From positions 12,158,011 through 12,222,010 of the forward strand of contig NC_089313.1 of the NCBI RefSeq assembly GCF_036669915.1: a DNA stretch of 64,000 nt, read 5' to 3'. Below, piece after piece: positions 25,222 through 54,794 of the stretch (its first letter is position 1; the number at the start of each line of letters is the position of its first letter). Made by a program: the position numbers and the translations under genes. Origin of the DNA: Pocillopora verrucosa. Taxonomy: Eukaryota > Cnidaria > Anthozoa > Scleractinia > Pocilloporidae. The notes under the pieces are model-generated. The model was not told where the DNA came from and searched no databases. It saw nothing but the letters and a program-made list of their open reading frames with translations.

Positions 25222-26331
25222 ATTTATTAGCTGTGAACCGTTTCGTCCAGGGTCCAAGACCGATAGCGGAGAAGACAAAGTATATCAGTTGCACCTTTTT
25301 GTGACCATGTGTAAGGGTGTTTTTGAACCCTGACTTATAGTTCTCCCTTCTTCATGAAATTAACTTTCGTGCAAAATACTGAAGTGTGATAAAAACCTTA
25401 ATTGTCCATTCTCATGAGCAGTTTGCAGGGTAAAACATTAAAATTGGACAGAAGGGTAGTAAGTAAATCACCTCTAGAAGTCAAGTGTTACTTTGTTTAT
25501 CAAAACTGGTGTGATAGTTTCTGACCAACAGAATAAACGGTTATAGTTTTTTTGTTATAGGTTATAGGTTTTATAATATGAGTTAATTCTGTATAACATC
25601 AGGACTGAATAATCCTTAATAAGTGATTTTCAAAGAATGTTTTGTGCTTAAGACTTAAGGATCATATTCAGATACTTACTGTCAAAGGAAAAACAAACAC
25701 GGAGTGGTTTTTCTTCCATCAGAGCTCAAGTAACCCTCCTCAATACTACTTCCCTGTAAATGGGAATTTAATGAAAAGAATCTAGAAGGCGTTCGAAGGA
25801 TGCAAAAATAACCTGAAAACTGTTTTAGAGGCTCGGTAGTAAACAAGGCGATTGATAAGGGAATAAGCAAGTCGAGTCGGTGGGAAATGTCACCTTCGTA
25901 CTATGCAGTTCAAGCGCATTCTGGATCCATGCATTAATGTACAGATCAATTCCAAGCTTCAACACCCCCCCTCCAGAACAATACACGGGCATCTGACCGT
26001 TGTCCGTGCCCGTGAGGTGGGAAATTTTATCCATGTCTGAAGAAAAGGCCTTCAATTTTCAATTTAAGCGCATTTTATGTTCATCCAACACAAACCACTA
26101 AATATCCTTTTCATGTAGTATATACACTATCCGCCACAAATCTTACCCTTAGAATGACAAAGAACTTTCTTCCTGGTAGACAAGAATTCCTTAGAGCATT
26201 TGTTTCAAGCAATTCCCATCAGTTTTCACCGAGCAATTATCATAACAATCCGAAAACTGTTCGATACTCCATCCGAATCTAAGTAACCTTCTTCTCTTCT
26301 TATTGCTTCTTTAAAACACGGCCAGCACAAG
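25222..26331. other. Convergent intergenic region, aquaporin 3 / HAUS7
   Basis: Holds the aquaporin 3 3' UTR with AATAAA at 25532 and the presumed HAUS7 3' UTR on the other strand. No further gene was recognised. Confidence 0.5.
25532..25537 (+). terminator. Poly(A) signal, aquaporin 3
   Basis: AATAAA about 310 bases after the stop codon. Confidence 0.45.
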
Positions 26332-29300
26332 TCACTTTCCTTCTTCTTCGAGTCGCTGTAATGATTCTTCCAATACACCCAAACAACCCTGGAGAGATTT
26401 CAATTCTGCAGGGTTTAACCCTAAAGTCGTAAAAAAGAAGATTCATTATACTGACCTGAGGTTTTTCCTATTTTCGGTTGAACTCAGTTCCCAGTGATGG
26501 TTGAAATCACTGATATTTACATGCAGGGAACCAAAGCTGACGGAAAAATTCCAAGAAAGCAAAACCCGGATTTAATCTTTTGATTGGCTATCGAACTAAT
26601 TACGTGTCGTATTTCTATTGGATCAAGTGCTATAAAATCAACGACAAGGAGCGCACTGTTTGCTCCGGCCAATCACGTACGGTGGAGCTGGTGTGAATGT
26701 CTTGCCTTGGTATTAAAGGGTTCGAAAGAACATGCTAGAGGAAGGTAACATTTTCTTTCTGTAATAACTAGATTTTTGGTACCCTGTTCCAGGCGTTCAG
26801 TAAGCAAAACAAAGCTTGATAGTAAACGTCGCGATAGCAGCGGAGGAGGGAAAAACGAGGGAGGTTTGGGTTGGGTGGCGTAGGGAACACAACCCGGCCC
26901 AACTTCCATCGCTTTCGTTCTGCCGCTACTATTGCATATTTTCTACTCCGTCCCGTTTTACTGAATGAACGTCTGGATCAGGCTAAGTTTTAGGGACATC
27001 TAGAGTTTCTTATACACTAAAACTATCAAAAACCATAGGACCCTACCTTACATTCGAAATGTACTGGGTTTACCCTGTTTATTGCATCAGTAGTGTATCA
27101 GCACCGAAAGATATATTGTTTGGTGCGTTTCTTTCCTCCCCTTCCCCCACACACACACACAACTTGTGTGGCGATATTAATGAGACGTTAGATAAACCTC
27201 CGCAAGAAAAAGACAAAACATACGCTGGTTAACCGATATTGTGAAGCTAAGGCCCTGAATGACGGCACACTTTCACATTTATACATTTAGGATGTCATTA
27301 TTGTGCGGAAAATAATGAGCAGCAAAGAGGGAAGGGATACCTCAGGCGTCAATATAAGCTCTTATGATACCTTTTCGTCGTTCTGGCAACTTATCTAAGA
27401 AGGCCTGCCTCCATCAACAGCATCTTACCTGTATCGTCTTTTTGTCCTGTAGATATTTTGTCTTTACTGTCATGGCATAATTTATCGTATGAGCTCTTGA
27501 TTGTTCCTAAGTTTTGAATGAGCTAAAAAAATCACCAAAAAAAAAGAAATTATGATTATCAGAACCATACTCGCAGTTTGATTGGTTCTTCCTTATGATC
27601 TACTGGTGGTCAGACCCATAGATGACACCTGCACCACTAAAAACATTTTGCTTTTTTTCTCATAAAACAGACATTTTTGTTTCCACTTTGACGTAGTTGT
27701 ATACAGAAATACAACAAAGAAGACGTCAAAATGTAGTAAGAACCTCAGTGACACACTCGGCTGTTCTTCGTGCGCCACTCTTTTTTTCATGCCATATTTT
27801 GACGCCGTCTGTGATCTATTACTGAACAGACACGCGGCAAGATGGAATCTATCTATTTTCAGGCTCTGACCTTTTACCATAAGCCACGCAAGTATATCAA
27901 AAGTTTACCTATGTTAATCTCACCTCTGTGTATCTTGATAAAAGAGTATGAACTCTGCTGAATGCTGGACCAACCTCTGTGATTAAGGGAAATTACTGTA
28001 TAAGTCAGTTAGACCACAAAAGACACAAAACAAAAGTATAGAAGCCTGGATGTTTAGGGCTAGCTTAAAAATCTGCATTGAAAAGGGGTTTGATAAACTA
28101 TTATCGACAATGATCTGGGAAACTGTGCTTCCCCAGCAGTGAGGTGTTACTATCAACTGAGCTACATGTACAAAGCCGCATGTTAGGAGTGAGGCAAATG
28201 TTAGAGGGGTCTTAAAGGAATACGATCACAATTGTTTTGTTTTGTTTTGTTTTGTTTGAGGGTTCAAATCATATTGGATCCTAATTTTTTTTTTGCTGGC
28301 TGTTGAGCTTAGTTTAGTTTTGGTTCTGCAATACTCATTCAATAAAAGCTGATACCACTACCCTCAACAAACACTTCTGAATTAATAATCACAAGAAACC
28401 ACCACAATGAATACTGCACTTGCTAAGAAGAGTTTGTATACCTGACAAGACAGGTGCTGGGCGTTTACACCATGGCTTCATCTCAGTCTCAAAGCAATGA
28501 AGAAATCCAGACACAACTTGAGCCATAGTTGTGAGTGACAGTGATAATGTCTTACTCACTTTCTCAACTGTAACAGTATCAGCATCACACAATGGAGCCT
28601 GATGAGTAAAAATGCAAGTTCTCTCAAATTGACTCATCAATTTTTTAGCAAATTTTAAAATTTACTAGATTCTAAGAATTTAGTATTTGGCATTTCCTCT
28701 GAATCAAATTTAATTTGCAGCAGGTTGATCATTATGCAAGAACTATAAATAAATTCCTAAGTTTGAGATGCATACATGTACAGTAAATTGTCAGTGTTAA
28801 AAGTCATTACCAGTAAGAAAACAGTACATAAAACTTGACATACACTCTCTCTCAACTCATCCAGCTGTTTGCTCTGTTCTTCCAATTCACATGCCAGTTT
28901 TTCAGTAACTGATATCAACTGCTTCTCATCAGGTATTCTATTATTCATTACAAAAAAAAAAAAAGAACCAACAACAAATAATTATCTTTAAATACACGAT
29001 GTGATATGCATTAAAGAAAGACTGAATAACCTTTTGGAATGGTTGCTTAAAATGGTCTTGAACAAAATGAATATTCAGGATGGTTAATGATAACTTTGAC
29101 ATCTTAACAAAACGCTCTATAGAAATCGTGACCTTATTATCTGAATGTTGATAACAGGTGTATACATCACTCACAGCACACCCTGATGAGCAACAAATAA
29201 TATGGCATGCAATTTCTAGGTTGCCCTAAGCCCTGTTATCAAGGAGAGGTTAGGTGCAACACCATTATTAAAAAAAAGCGCATCATGTTTCCATCTGAAA

Positions 29301-32300
29301 TGAACTCTCATTTTCATGTGAAGGAGCAATCAGTTTGCTTACTCTCATGGGAGAATCCATATGGCCTTCTACATGAACAAAGTGGGGTACATTTCTAAAG
29401 AAACTGTGGTGCTGCATCAGTGGGAGAGGTGGGTATTACAAGATAATATGGTCTAAAGCTGATGTTTCAAGTGTCAGAGTTTCAGAGAGTTCAACAGAAA
29501 GCTACATCGGAGTTAAAGATTTCTTCATAGACAGTTTTGCTGCAAATATACAACCCCGATATTTCAAGTAACACATGTTATGTTTATGTTACCTACTTTT
29601 TGTTCTCAAGTCCAGATGTTGTTTTCATCAAATCAGGAGGATAAAGCTGAACTTTTGACCTAAAGACATTCTGAAGGTCTTCTTGACGACATAAACCATC
29701 AAAAAAGTAGCAGTCACTTCTAAATTGCTCTTCTAAAGAAAAGTGAGTTCCAGACTGTAAACTAAGAAAAGAAGTGGTGATATACAATTTTTTTACTTAA
29801 TTTTACGTGCATGTATCTCTGGGCAGAATTTCTTTTTTTAAAAAAATGAATTCAGTATTCAAATGGATGAAAAAACTTGTTCATCATTTGTTGATAGGAT
29901 AGAGCTCAGGAAGAGACTGGTGCCAAGGAGTGACTAAATTTTTTTGTTGACCGTTTACCTTGTACACAGCATAACTTCACTTTATGAAAAATTCTTCAGG
30001 TGCTGGGCACCACAGATGTCTGGAAGATGAGCCTTTAGCAGTCCAAAATTGTGCTAAGAGGACATCTTTGCTTAAAGATATTACAGTAGTATAGATGGGC
30101 TTAATTGGGTTGTACTTTCACCCCAGGATCTCACTAGTAATTCTCCTTTCTATCTACCATTCCATTCCATTCTTTTGATCTTAGTTCACATAATAATTAT
30201 GGTATTGGATCAACCTAAAATTCCCTTATTGATATTTTTCTTTATTCTCATCACTTGTCTGATTGATATGGTATTGATATTGTGAGGTGAAATTCTCTCA
30301 TGGTCACTTATGGAAGTACAGGGTTAATTTACACTCATTATTCTGTATAGAAAATTCATACCTGGCTGTTCTCACTGGGGTGGTAAAATGACTAATCCGC
30401 CCTGATGACTCAACAATACTAACAAGATCTAACAGGTTTTCCCAGAACACTGCTTGTTTGTTTTTAGATTTGTTACCCTGTATTGAACAGCAAGTAACAG
30501 AAGATCAAAATTCTAGTATTTCCAGGGGTCTAATAAACAACATCTACAATATTTAGTCTCATAACAACTACAACCTTTCCCATTTTTCCATCTGCAAGTA
30601 ATTTTCCAGAACACATAAAATTTCCTTTCTTGTTGTTGCTTACAGATCGAAAACCATGCACAACACTTTTAAATAATGTAGTCCCAGTCAGATATTCTAA
30701 AGTTTTGGATAACCCCTTTGTTAGTGGAAAAAATTGAGGAAATTGAGGCCCTCACCTCTTCTCACACTGAAGCAACCCTTTGTTACTGACTGGTTACTTG
30801 TATCATTGCTATATGACTTGTGAAAATAAATGAGGAACTTTTTTTAATTACCTGTACAAGGTCAATATCATCACTTTTACAGAGTCCTATAAGGTGACAT
30901 GCAAACAGCAGCTCTACAAAGGAATAACAAATCACATGTTTGCTTTTTCAAATGAATCAATTTTATTAGATCAATAATGACAATAATTCAGTTATCTCTT
31001 ATTACCACCTGTAAAATGTATAAGATCTAACTCTTGTTTGTAGAGCAGGTACAATTTTGGTTAGCAATGCATCATATTTTCTTGCTGAAAATTAAAGCTG
31101 CCATCTTTGATTTTCATAGCAGCAAAAGACTGGGAAGAGAGAGAAATTTGTACCAACAGGGTGAGTGATGGTCAAAAGAAAGGAAAGGGGAGGGGTGGGT
31201 TATAGAAATCACACCTGCCCTAATGATCATTGTACTTTTGGGAAACTCTGTTTGCATCTTTTCCTGCCCCTTTCTCACTATCCATTCTAACTCAACATCA
31301 AACATGGCCAACTGCACAAATGATTGCAAGCTTGTAACTCTAACCTTTCCTACTAAGACACCTGCATTGCAGGCTAATCTATTGCCAGTATAAAGCATGA
31401 GTAGCGATGGCACTATGACCAGTTTTTTTTCTAGCTGAAACAAACATGCACTATCACAATCAACTAGATACATGTCTATGTTAAAAACACCTCAGTCACT
31501 GTACATGGATAAGACAACAATTAATTTATGTAGAGCTTTACTTACTTTGCATTCTGGAGTCATTTCTGCCCATAGCCTTGCTTTGCTGGTTCTCCAACAT
31601 ATTGTATATGACTGGATCAAATCTACCGATACAATGTGACATTACAAAACCAACATACAAAGTCAGATGAAAATTATAAATGCATATTTGATTAAAAGAA
31701 ATTTCTTTTCAAAAATATATCAAGCTGGTTTTAATAGTTTTCCTCTTTTTACTATGTACACTGTACTTTACCAAAGTCCTTTAATTCTGCACACCCTAAC
31801 ATCAGCATGCATATTCTCCATAATGTTTTCTATACCTTTCCTGAGGTGCTAACAAGGAGAATTTGTGTAACAATCATGAGCTTCTTTGCTTGGTGATCAT
31901 TTCCTTTATTCTTATGACCTTAATTTATGAGAATCAAGGGTGATTTTGCATGGAGAAATTAGATGCTGGTCACACTTAAGAGTCAAAGGGAGTTTATAAA
32001 TATTAGAAATTACACATCCAACTTGTTTAAAATCATTCTCACACGAATCATTTTAAGACCACAACATACATGTACATGTACAGCTGTAAATATTTAAACT
32101 TACAATGAAAAGACCTACAATTATTTGCCAAAGTGGCAGTAAATAAAGGTGGATATTTTACAAGGCTGCAAAGTGGCGTAGTATGTAACAGCTTTTTTTT
32201 ATATATTCGACAAGATATAAAGGACAAGAGAAAAAAAGGGATGAATAGATGACATGAACACGTACTTCTCTTCCTCACAAATTAGAAAATCTTTCCCATT

Positions 32301-33084
32301 TGTAACTACCATTCCTTTATCAAGTAAACCTTTCCACAATTTAGGGTTGCTTCAGTGTACATAATATTATGTCAAAGGCCTTACAATAGGTGTGAGTTTC
32401 AGTATTTTGTAGCATAAAGACATGGAATGTTTAGAGTTTTACACCGGTTGTTGTATGTGCATGATGAAGGAAGATGATACACTTTGATCTTCCTCCCTTA
32501 TAAATGTACTAGTTTGCTTGTACTGTGTAAATACTACTACAGTGTAGTCTCCATTTTAGTGGTCATGGTAAGATTTCCGCATTCTATTGTCTTATTCATT
32601 AATTTTTATCCACGAACAGCATGCCTAGTGGAGTATGGGCTGTGCAGAAATCTTACCGTGGTCATAATTAATTGTCGAACCTACAGTACATGCACACTGC
32701 GTATCACTTTATAATTAACCAACATAAATATGGTCAAACAATTCAGAAATTGTCGTCATACTTTCCTATTGCCCACTGCAAAAGTCTCAACCTTGGTTCT
32801 CCAGGTTTAAACAACAGTTCTTCTATCCACGAATCTTCCACACCACCTAGATATGGGCAGTCAAGCTCCTGAGAATCAAGACCAAAACAGCAGAGATCAC
32901 ATTTTTTGAAGATGAAAGTTCCTCTTAGACAAAAGAAATAAAACTTTCTATCGGTGGAAAAAGCTGTTAATCAAAGACTTCTTTATTAAATGTTGTTTTT
33001 CGAATCAAGAAAACGTAAACAAAGACCACAAACCTCCAATTTCGATCTGAAGTGGGAAAGTCGGCCTTTTCCCGTGGCCGCCAT
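26332..33084 (-). CDS. HAUS7: HAUS augmin-like complex subunit 7
   Basis: Augmin subunit; the complex binds spindle microtubules and recruits gamma-tubulin for branching nucleation. Nine minus-strand exons in order: 33034-33084, 32762-32868, 31546-31622, 30852-30913, 30362-30477, 29597-29761, 28844-28937, 28442-28598, 26332-26420. All are GT-AG, frame is kept throughout, and the product is 305 residues. The family match rests on ELDCPYLGG (human NCPFLEG), the MQKLLFACHLIGLC helix, a conserved SLEEQFRSDCYFF segment, a coiled coil (EKLACELEEQSKQLDELRES) and GFLHCFETEMKPWCKRPAPV. The last exon (ending in LQRLEEEGK and stop) is the least certain. The protein is shorter than human HAUS7 (roughly 360 residues). 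It starts 72 bases from WASHC5, divergently. Confidence 0.8.
26783..26982. mobile_element. Foldback (MITE-like) element, family F, copy 2
   Basis: The left end is CCTGTTCCAGGCGTTCAGT and the right end is a diverged inverted copy (GAACGTCTGGATCAGG). Inner AAACGAGGGAGG(T/C)TTGGGT is shared with copy 1 at 17701. It lies in the last intron of HAUS7. Confidence 0.7.
26983..28441 (-). other. Remainder of HAUS7 intron 8
   Basis: Intronic sequence with a short CA run (27148-27163) and a TTTTG microsatellite (28232-28257). The minus-strand frame at 27593-27880 could not be joined in frame to HAUS7 and resembles nothing known. Confidence 0.5.
28232..28257. repeat. (TTTTG)n microsatellite
   Basis: About five consecutive TTTTG units. 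Confidence 0.85.
31789..31991. repeat. Short dispersed element, family M, copy 1
   Basis: Starts CACCCTAACATCAGCATGC and ends ACACTTAAGAGTCAAAGGG. Internal landmarks AAGGAGAATTTGTG and GGTGATCATTTC are shared with the copies near 38601, 41100, 44776 and 45634. It lies in HAUS7 intron 2. Confidence 0.7.
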
Positions 33085-33156
33085 TTTTTGAAATTCTCAA
33101 TTTCTAAGGCATTATGGGAATAAATTGAGGCTTTAGTCACATGATGACAGCACAAG
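33074..33156. promoter_or_regulatory. Compact bidirectional promoter HAUS7/WASHC5
   Basis: Only 72 bases separate the two divergent start codons (33084 on minus, 33157 on plus). On the minus strand the HAUS7 start sits inside AAAATGGCGGCC, an exact fit to the start-site YY1 pattern AAnATGGCGGC. Between the starts there is no TATA box. The motif and spacing are seen; shared promoter use is inferred. Confidence 0.65.
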
Positions 33157-51236
<18,080 letters not shown>

Positions 51237-53637
51237 CAGCTTAGATGTGTGACGTAATTTTCCGAACAAGGTTCCCTTCAGGGTAGATATAGAACACGTA
51301 GCTATGTGTTTATCTAGAAACTCTATGATTTTATACAAACAGAAAAAAAGTATTTTTTTCCAAGAGTTTATCTCTGATGTTAACTGGAAGAAAAAATGAA
51401 GTTTTTTTTGTGATTCAAATCGTGAAATAATTGTGCAATGAGACCAATAATTTGTACATTTCTGTAACTTAGAGGATAACAAAAGAAGTGATTACAGAAA
51501 AAAGAAACCTGAAGCAGTTAGCACGGAAACGCCGAAGAAGATGTCGATTAAAAAATGAATTTATGTTTTCAGTTAGAATTTTGAAAATGGCTGGATGTGT
51601 TAACCGTCTCTCACCGCATTGAGTTCCGAATGGAAACTGAAATAATTTGCCATGGGTTCTGTTCTCAGATCATGCAAACTTATTTCGCGTTGTGGTTATG
51701 CAGAGGATGGCTTAGAAATGCACGAAGTTCTAAAATGCACGCGCTAAGCTATTGTTTTGCTCATTAAATCTTTTGTATTGCCACGTCCTCGTAGCCCTCT
51801 TGGTTTGCTTGAGGTTCCTAAATACACTGTAAGTTTATTAAGTAACTTAACGCATCAAATTACAGTTAAACCATAAAACTTTGGGGAATTTGTATTGTTA
51901 TTCTGGTTTGATATTCAAAATTGAAGAGGTAGCTATGTGTTGAATTAAAACTCTGTAAAAATCTACAAACGAACGAATAATGTTTTTCTAAGAGATTTAT
52001 CACTACTCGGAGGGGAAAATATTAAATTTTTTGTGATTCAAGTCGTTGAAAATATTGTAGAATAAGAACAACAATTCGTATGGAACTGTAGCGGTGAAGC
52101 TGGTGACATTAAATGTTAGAGAATTTCGCATGTTATCGAATCGTGATACAGTTGAACGTTTGGAAATTATTATTTTTATTCTGGTTAAATTTCAGTAAGA
52201 AGCAAGAGATTACAAAGTATTTATTTAACAATTGGTTCATACGTCAGCGTGCGTTCATCGAGATATGAAGCACGCGGGAAGTTTGGAGAGCACGAAAGAT
52301 GCGTAAGAGTTGCTAGAGGCGTAGCCGAGAGCAACTCTAGCTTCTTGAGTGCTCTCTAAACTTCCCAAGTGCTTCATATCTCGATGAACGCACAGCTGAC
52401 GTACGAACCAATTGTTTTATAACATTTTCAACCCGATGGAAAATTTTTTTCTCGAGGGATATGTTTGCTGACGTCATGAGCGTGCACAAAAGGACTATGA
52501 AGCACGCTCGCGCAATTGAATTTGATCAGACAAATTTACTAGCTATGTTATAAAATCTCTTAGTAAATAGATATTGCAAATATATTCAACTATTTGTCCA
52601 TAGACGTCTTGCCCAAACGCCGTCTTTTCAGTTGCCTTGATCGCCAAAATTTTTCAGAACTCCGAGAAATCTGGGCTCTGACGAATCACACCTTTTACAA
52701 CCTGCGGTGCTTCTTGCCAGGATCTACTGCATTCAAAGCACCGTTCCCTTGCGTAAACAAATTACTCAAAAGATTCTATCCCAAAAGCAAGATTTTCCTC
52801 ACTCCAGTCTCTCTGTCCTGTCAGCTTTCTCAGAAGCATGAGATTTGAACCAAAAATCTTTTCGCTCCAGCAGTTTGAAATGCCGGGTCATACTTTTCCC
52901 CAGAGACCGCAATGAAGACTGGGAAAACAAGCAAATGTGAGCACAAAAGAAACCGTGAATTATGCTCATAAATGAAATCTATCCCAATCAACAAAGAACT
53001 TATTCAATAAATTCTTTTTGCTCCTGCTTTTGCTGTTGTAATGTATACAAGACCTGAGAAATAAAATATTTATATTTTTCGTTCTAGTCGTTTCTCTCTT
53101 TTTTTTTCTACCAGATTTTCTCTCGATTCTTTGCACAAGGATGAAATAAGCAGAGCTTGATTTAACCTTAGAAAAAAAGTAAAATACTTCTGTAAACACT
53201 GACGACAATCGCGACTTTTGTTTGATATTGCGAAATTCTAAGATAAACCCTGGATCACGTCCTTCCCTCTGGAATATGTGAGAGTATGTCTTCTTCGTTT
53301 TCTTTTCATCGTCCTACATAATCATTGATTTGACTCTTCTTTGAGGAGAACAGAAATCATCAATGATCAGTGATAAATCAAACCAATTTCCATGGTAGAT
53401 GCGGAAGGATTTCCGGTGGAGGTACTATTTCACCAAAGGATGACTTATGTCGTATATTATAGAATTCGAAGCTGGAATCAGAATGCAAAAACAAATAACT
53501 TGTTTGAAAAGCACGTGTAGCGATGTTCTTCTTCCAAACATAACTTAATTTCTTATCCAGACTAATAACTTCATGAAAGCGATTAAAAGGATGAAAGAAA
53601 TTCAGAAGATACAAAGATTATTTCACCAAAACAACAG
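51237..53637. other. WASHC5 3' UTR and duplicated flank, copy 1
   Basis: The 3' UTR probably reaches about 51.8 kb (ATTAAA at 51763 is a possible signal). From 51514 to 52860, and again from about 52950 to 53560, the sequence closely matches 62297-63425 and 60290-60770, so this is one side of a segmental duplication. No conserved gene was recognised, except that the minus strand of 52600-52850 is a stop-interrupted relative of the open frame at 63132-63404. Confidence 0.7.
52224..52553. mobile_element. Palindromic insertion present only in duplicate copy 1
   Basis: Between GTATTTA and AATCTCTTAG lie about 330 bases that are absent from the matching site in the other duplicate (about 63039). 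They include long inverted arms: ATTGGTTCATACGTCAGC at 52231 and its complement ending at 52413, flanking an inner hairpin (AGAGTTGCT / AGCAACTCT). It is a non-autonomous foldback or MITE-type element. The target-site duplication is not clean. Confidence 0.75.
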
Positions 53638-53710
53638 CGACCCCGCCAGGACTCGAACCTGGAATCTCCTGATTCGAAGTCAGATGCCTTATCCATTGGG
53701 CCACAGGGCC
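53638..53710 (-). tRNA. tRNA-Arg (anticodon UCG)
   Basis: A 73-base cloverleaf on the minus strand with no intron. The acceptor stem GGCCCTG pairs with CGGGGTC (two G-U pairs). The anticodon loop is CTTCGAA on a TCTGA/TCAGG stem, giving anticodon TCG. The T arm is CCAGG-TTCGAGT-CCTGG. Both internal promoter boxes are present (GGTTCGAGTCC is a good B box). It reads CGA codons. A diverged duplicate lies at 60190-60262. Confidence 0.93.
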
Positions 53711-53972
53711 TTTCTTGAGACAGATTAGTGTCAAAGCAAAGAGGCAATTCTCCTGCAGGTGTACAGGAGGCTTAATCGCTCCGAAGAAATATTCAATTCA
53801 CTTTCAGAACAATTCACCCATGTCGAAGAGGAAGACAAAACCATAATCCTATTTTAGCTCTCATTCAAATAGAAACCCTTAGAGGAAAATAAATGAAAAT
53901 TGATAAACGTTTGAAAATAAACGGCACCGTTTTACCTCACTTCGCTACTAAGTGACATCTAATCTCACTAAA

Positions 53973-54110
53973 TGCAAGCGTGACTACAACCTCGAGAAAC
54001 TTCACCCCGGCAACCCGGAGTTGTGAGATTGTATGTAGGCCATTTTTCTACCACGGCTGGGCGGGTTACATCACCTATCTGGGGTCCCTCGCCTCCATGT
54101 TAACAGGCCC
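53973..54110. mobile_element. Truncated Harbinger-like element (right end)
   Basis: Matches the right-hand end of the complete element at 61455-62144: TGCAAGCG, CACCCCGGCA, GGCGGGTTAC and the terminal CCTCCATGTTAACAGGCCC. The left part is missing. Confidence 0.7.
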
Positions 54111-54711
54111 CAGCATAGGACAAAACACGTATTTCGTTTTCGCTTGTGAATTTGTTCCTTTCTACAAATATCAGCATTCTTTTCGTTTTATGCAAAGAGT
54201 AATTTCTGAGTTTCTGCTCAAACTAAATCAGTTACCCTATTTCCTCGAATAGGAGCCCGGGTGCTTATTTAATATTTCGGCTTAAATTTGAGGGGAGGTT
54301 ATTTTTAACCGTTAGTCGTATTTAAAGTTAATCGTAAAACATTACCGTTAACACAGTTAGTCGTAAAAGCCATCACCCCTAAAGTCTTTTGGAGTTATTC
54401 AGTTGTTTTCGGTATTTTCATCTTCGTGATCGCTGGCACTCTGGACACGGAGTAAGCATTCTTTAAACAATGTACTAAATGTTCGCACATTTTCCTTTGG
54501 ACGAAGGAAACCCGCTCAATGACATCAACTATTCTGCTGTGAAGGGTTCTATGTACATCGTTGTCCGCTGATATTTCCCGTGTTATCCATTATCGATTTC
54601 ACATTATAAAAACGTTATAATGGCCAACTATGGTTGGCTTCAACAAAATTCTAGTGCCCAGACTTAATACTTCAAATCCGGCGTGATGCCACAATGTGAC
54701 GGCATAAACAC

Positions 54712-54724
54712 GTTACCATGCAAC
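54712..54724 (+). promoter_or_regulatory. X-box-like motif
   Basis: GTTACCATGCAAC, 70 bases before the start codon of the SWFD-repeat gene. It is one base shorter than the usual RFX-binding form GTTRCC-N2-RGYAAC. Suggestive only. Confidence 0.25.
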
Positions 54725-54794
54725 TAGTCATAAACAAATCGAAACTTTGTTTCGCACTAAGAGCTCAGTTCATGCTATAGCACCGTGAAAGAGA

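Larger units (their letters stand above)
53711..54794. other. Intergenic before the SWFD-repeat gene
   Basis: Contains a truncated Harbinger-like end (53973-54110) and an X-box-like motif near 54712. The stretch from about 54234 (CCTCGAATAGGAGCCCGGG) looks like the end of another dispersed element, but no second copy is in the window. Confidence 0.5.

Noticed and set aside
52600..52850. Second intact copy of the minus-strand frame seen at 63132-63404
   Set aside because: This copy has an in-frame stop and lacks the end, so it is not called as a gene.
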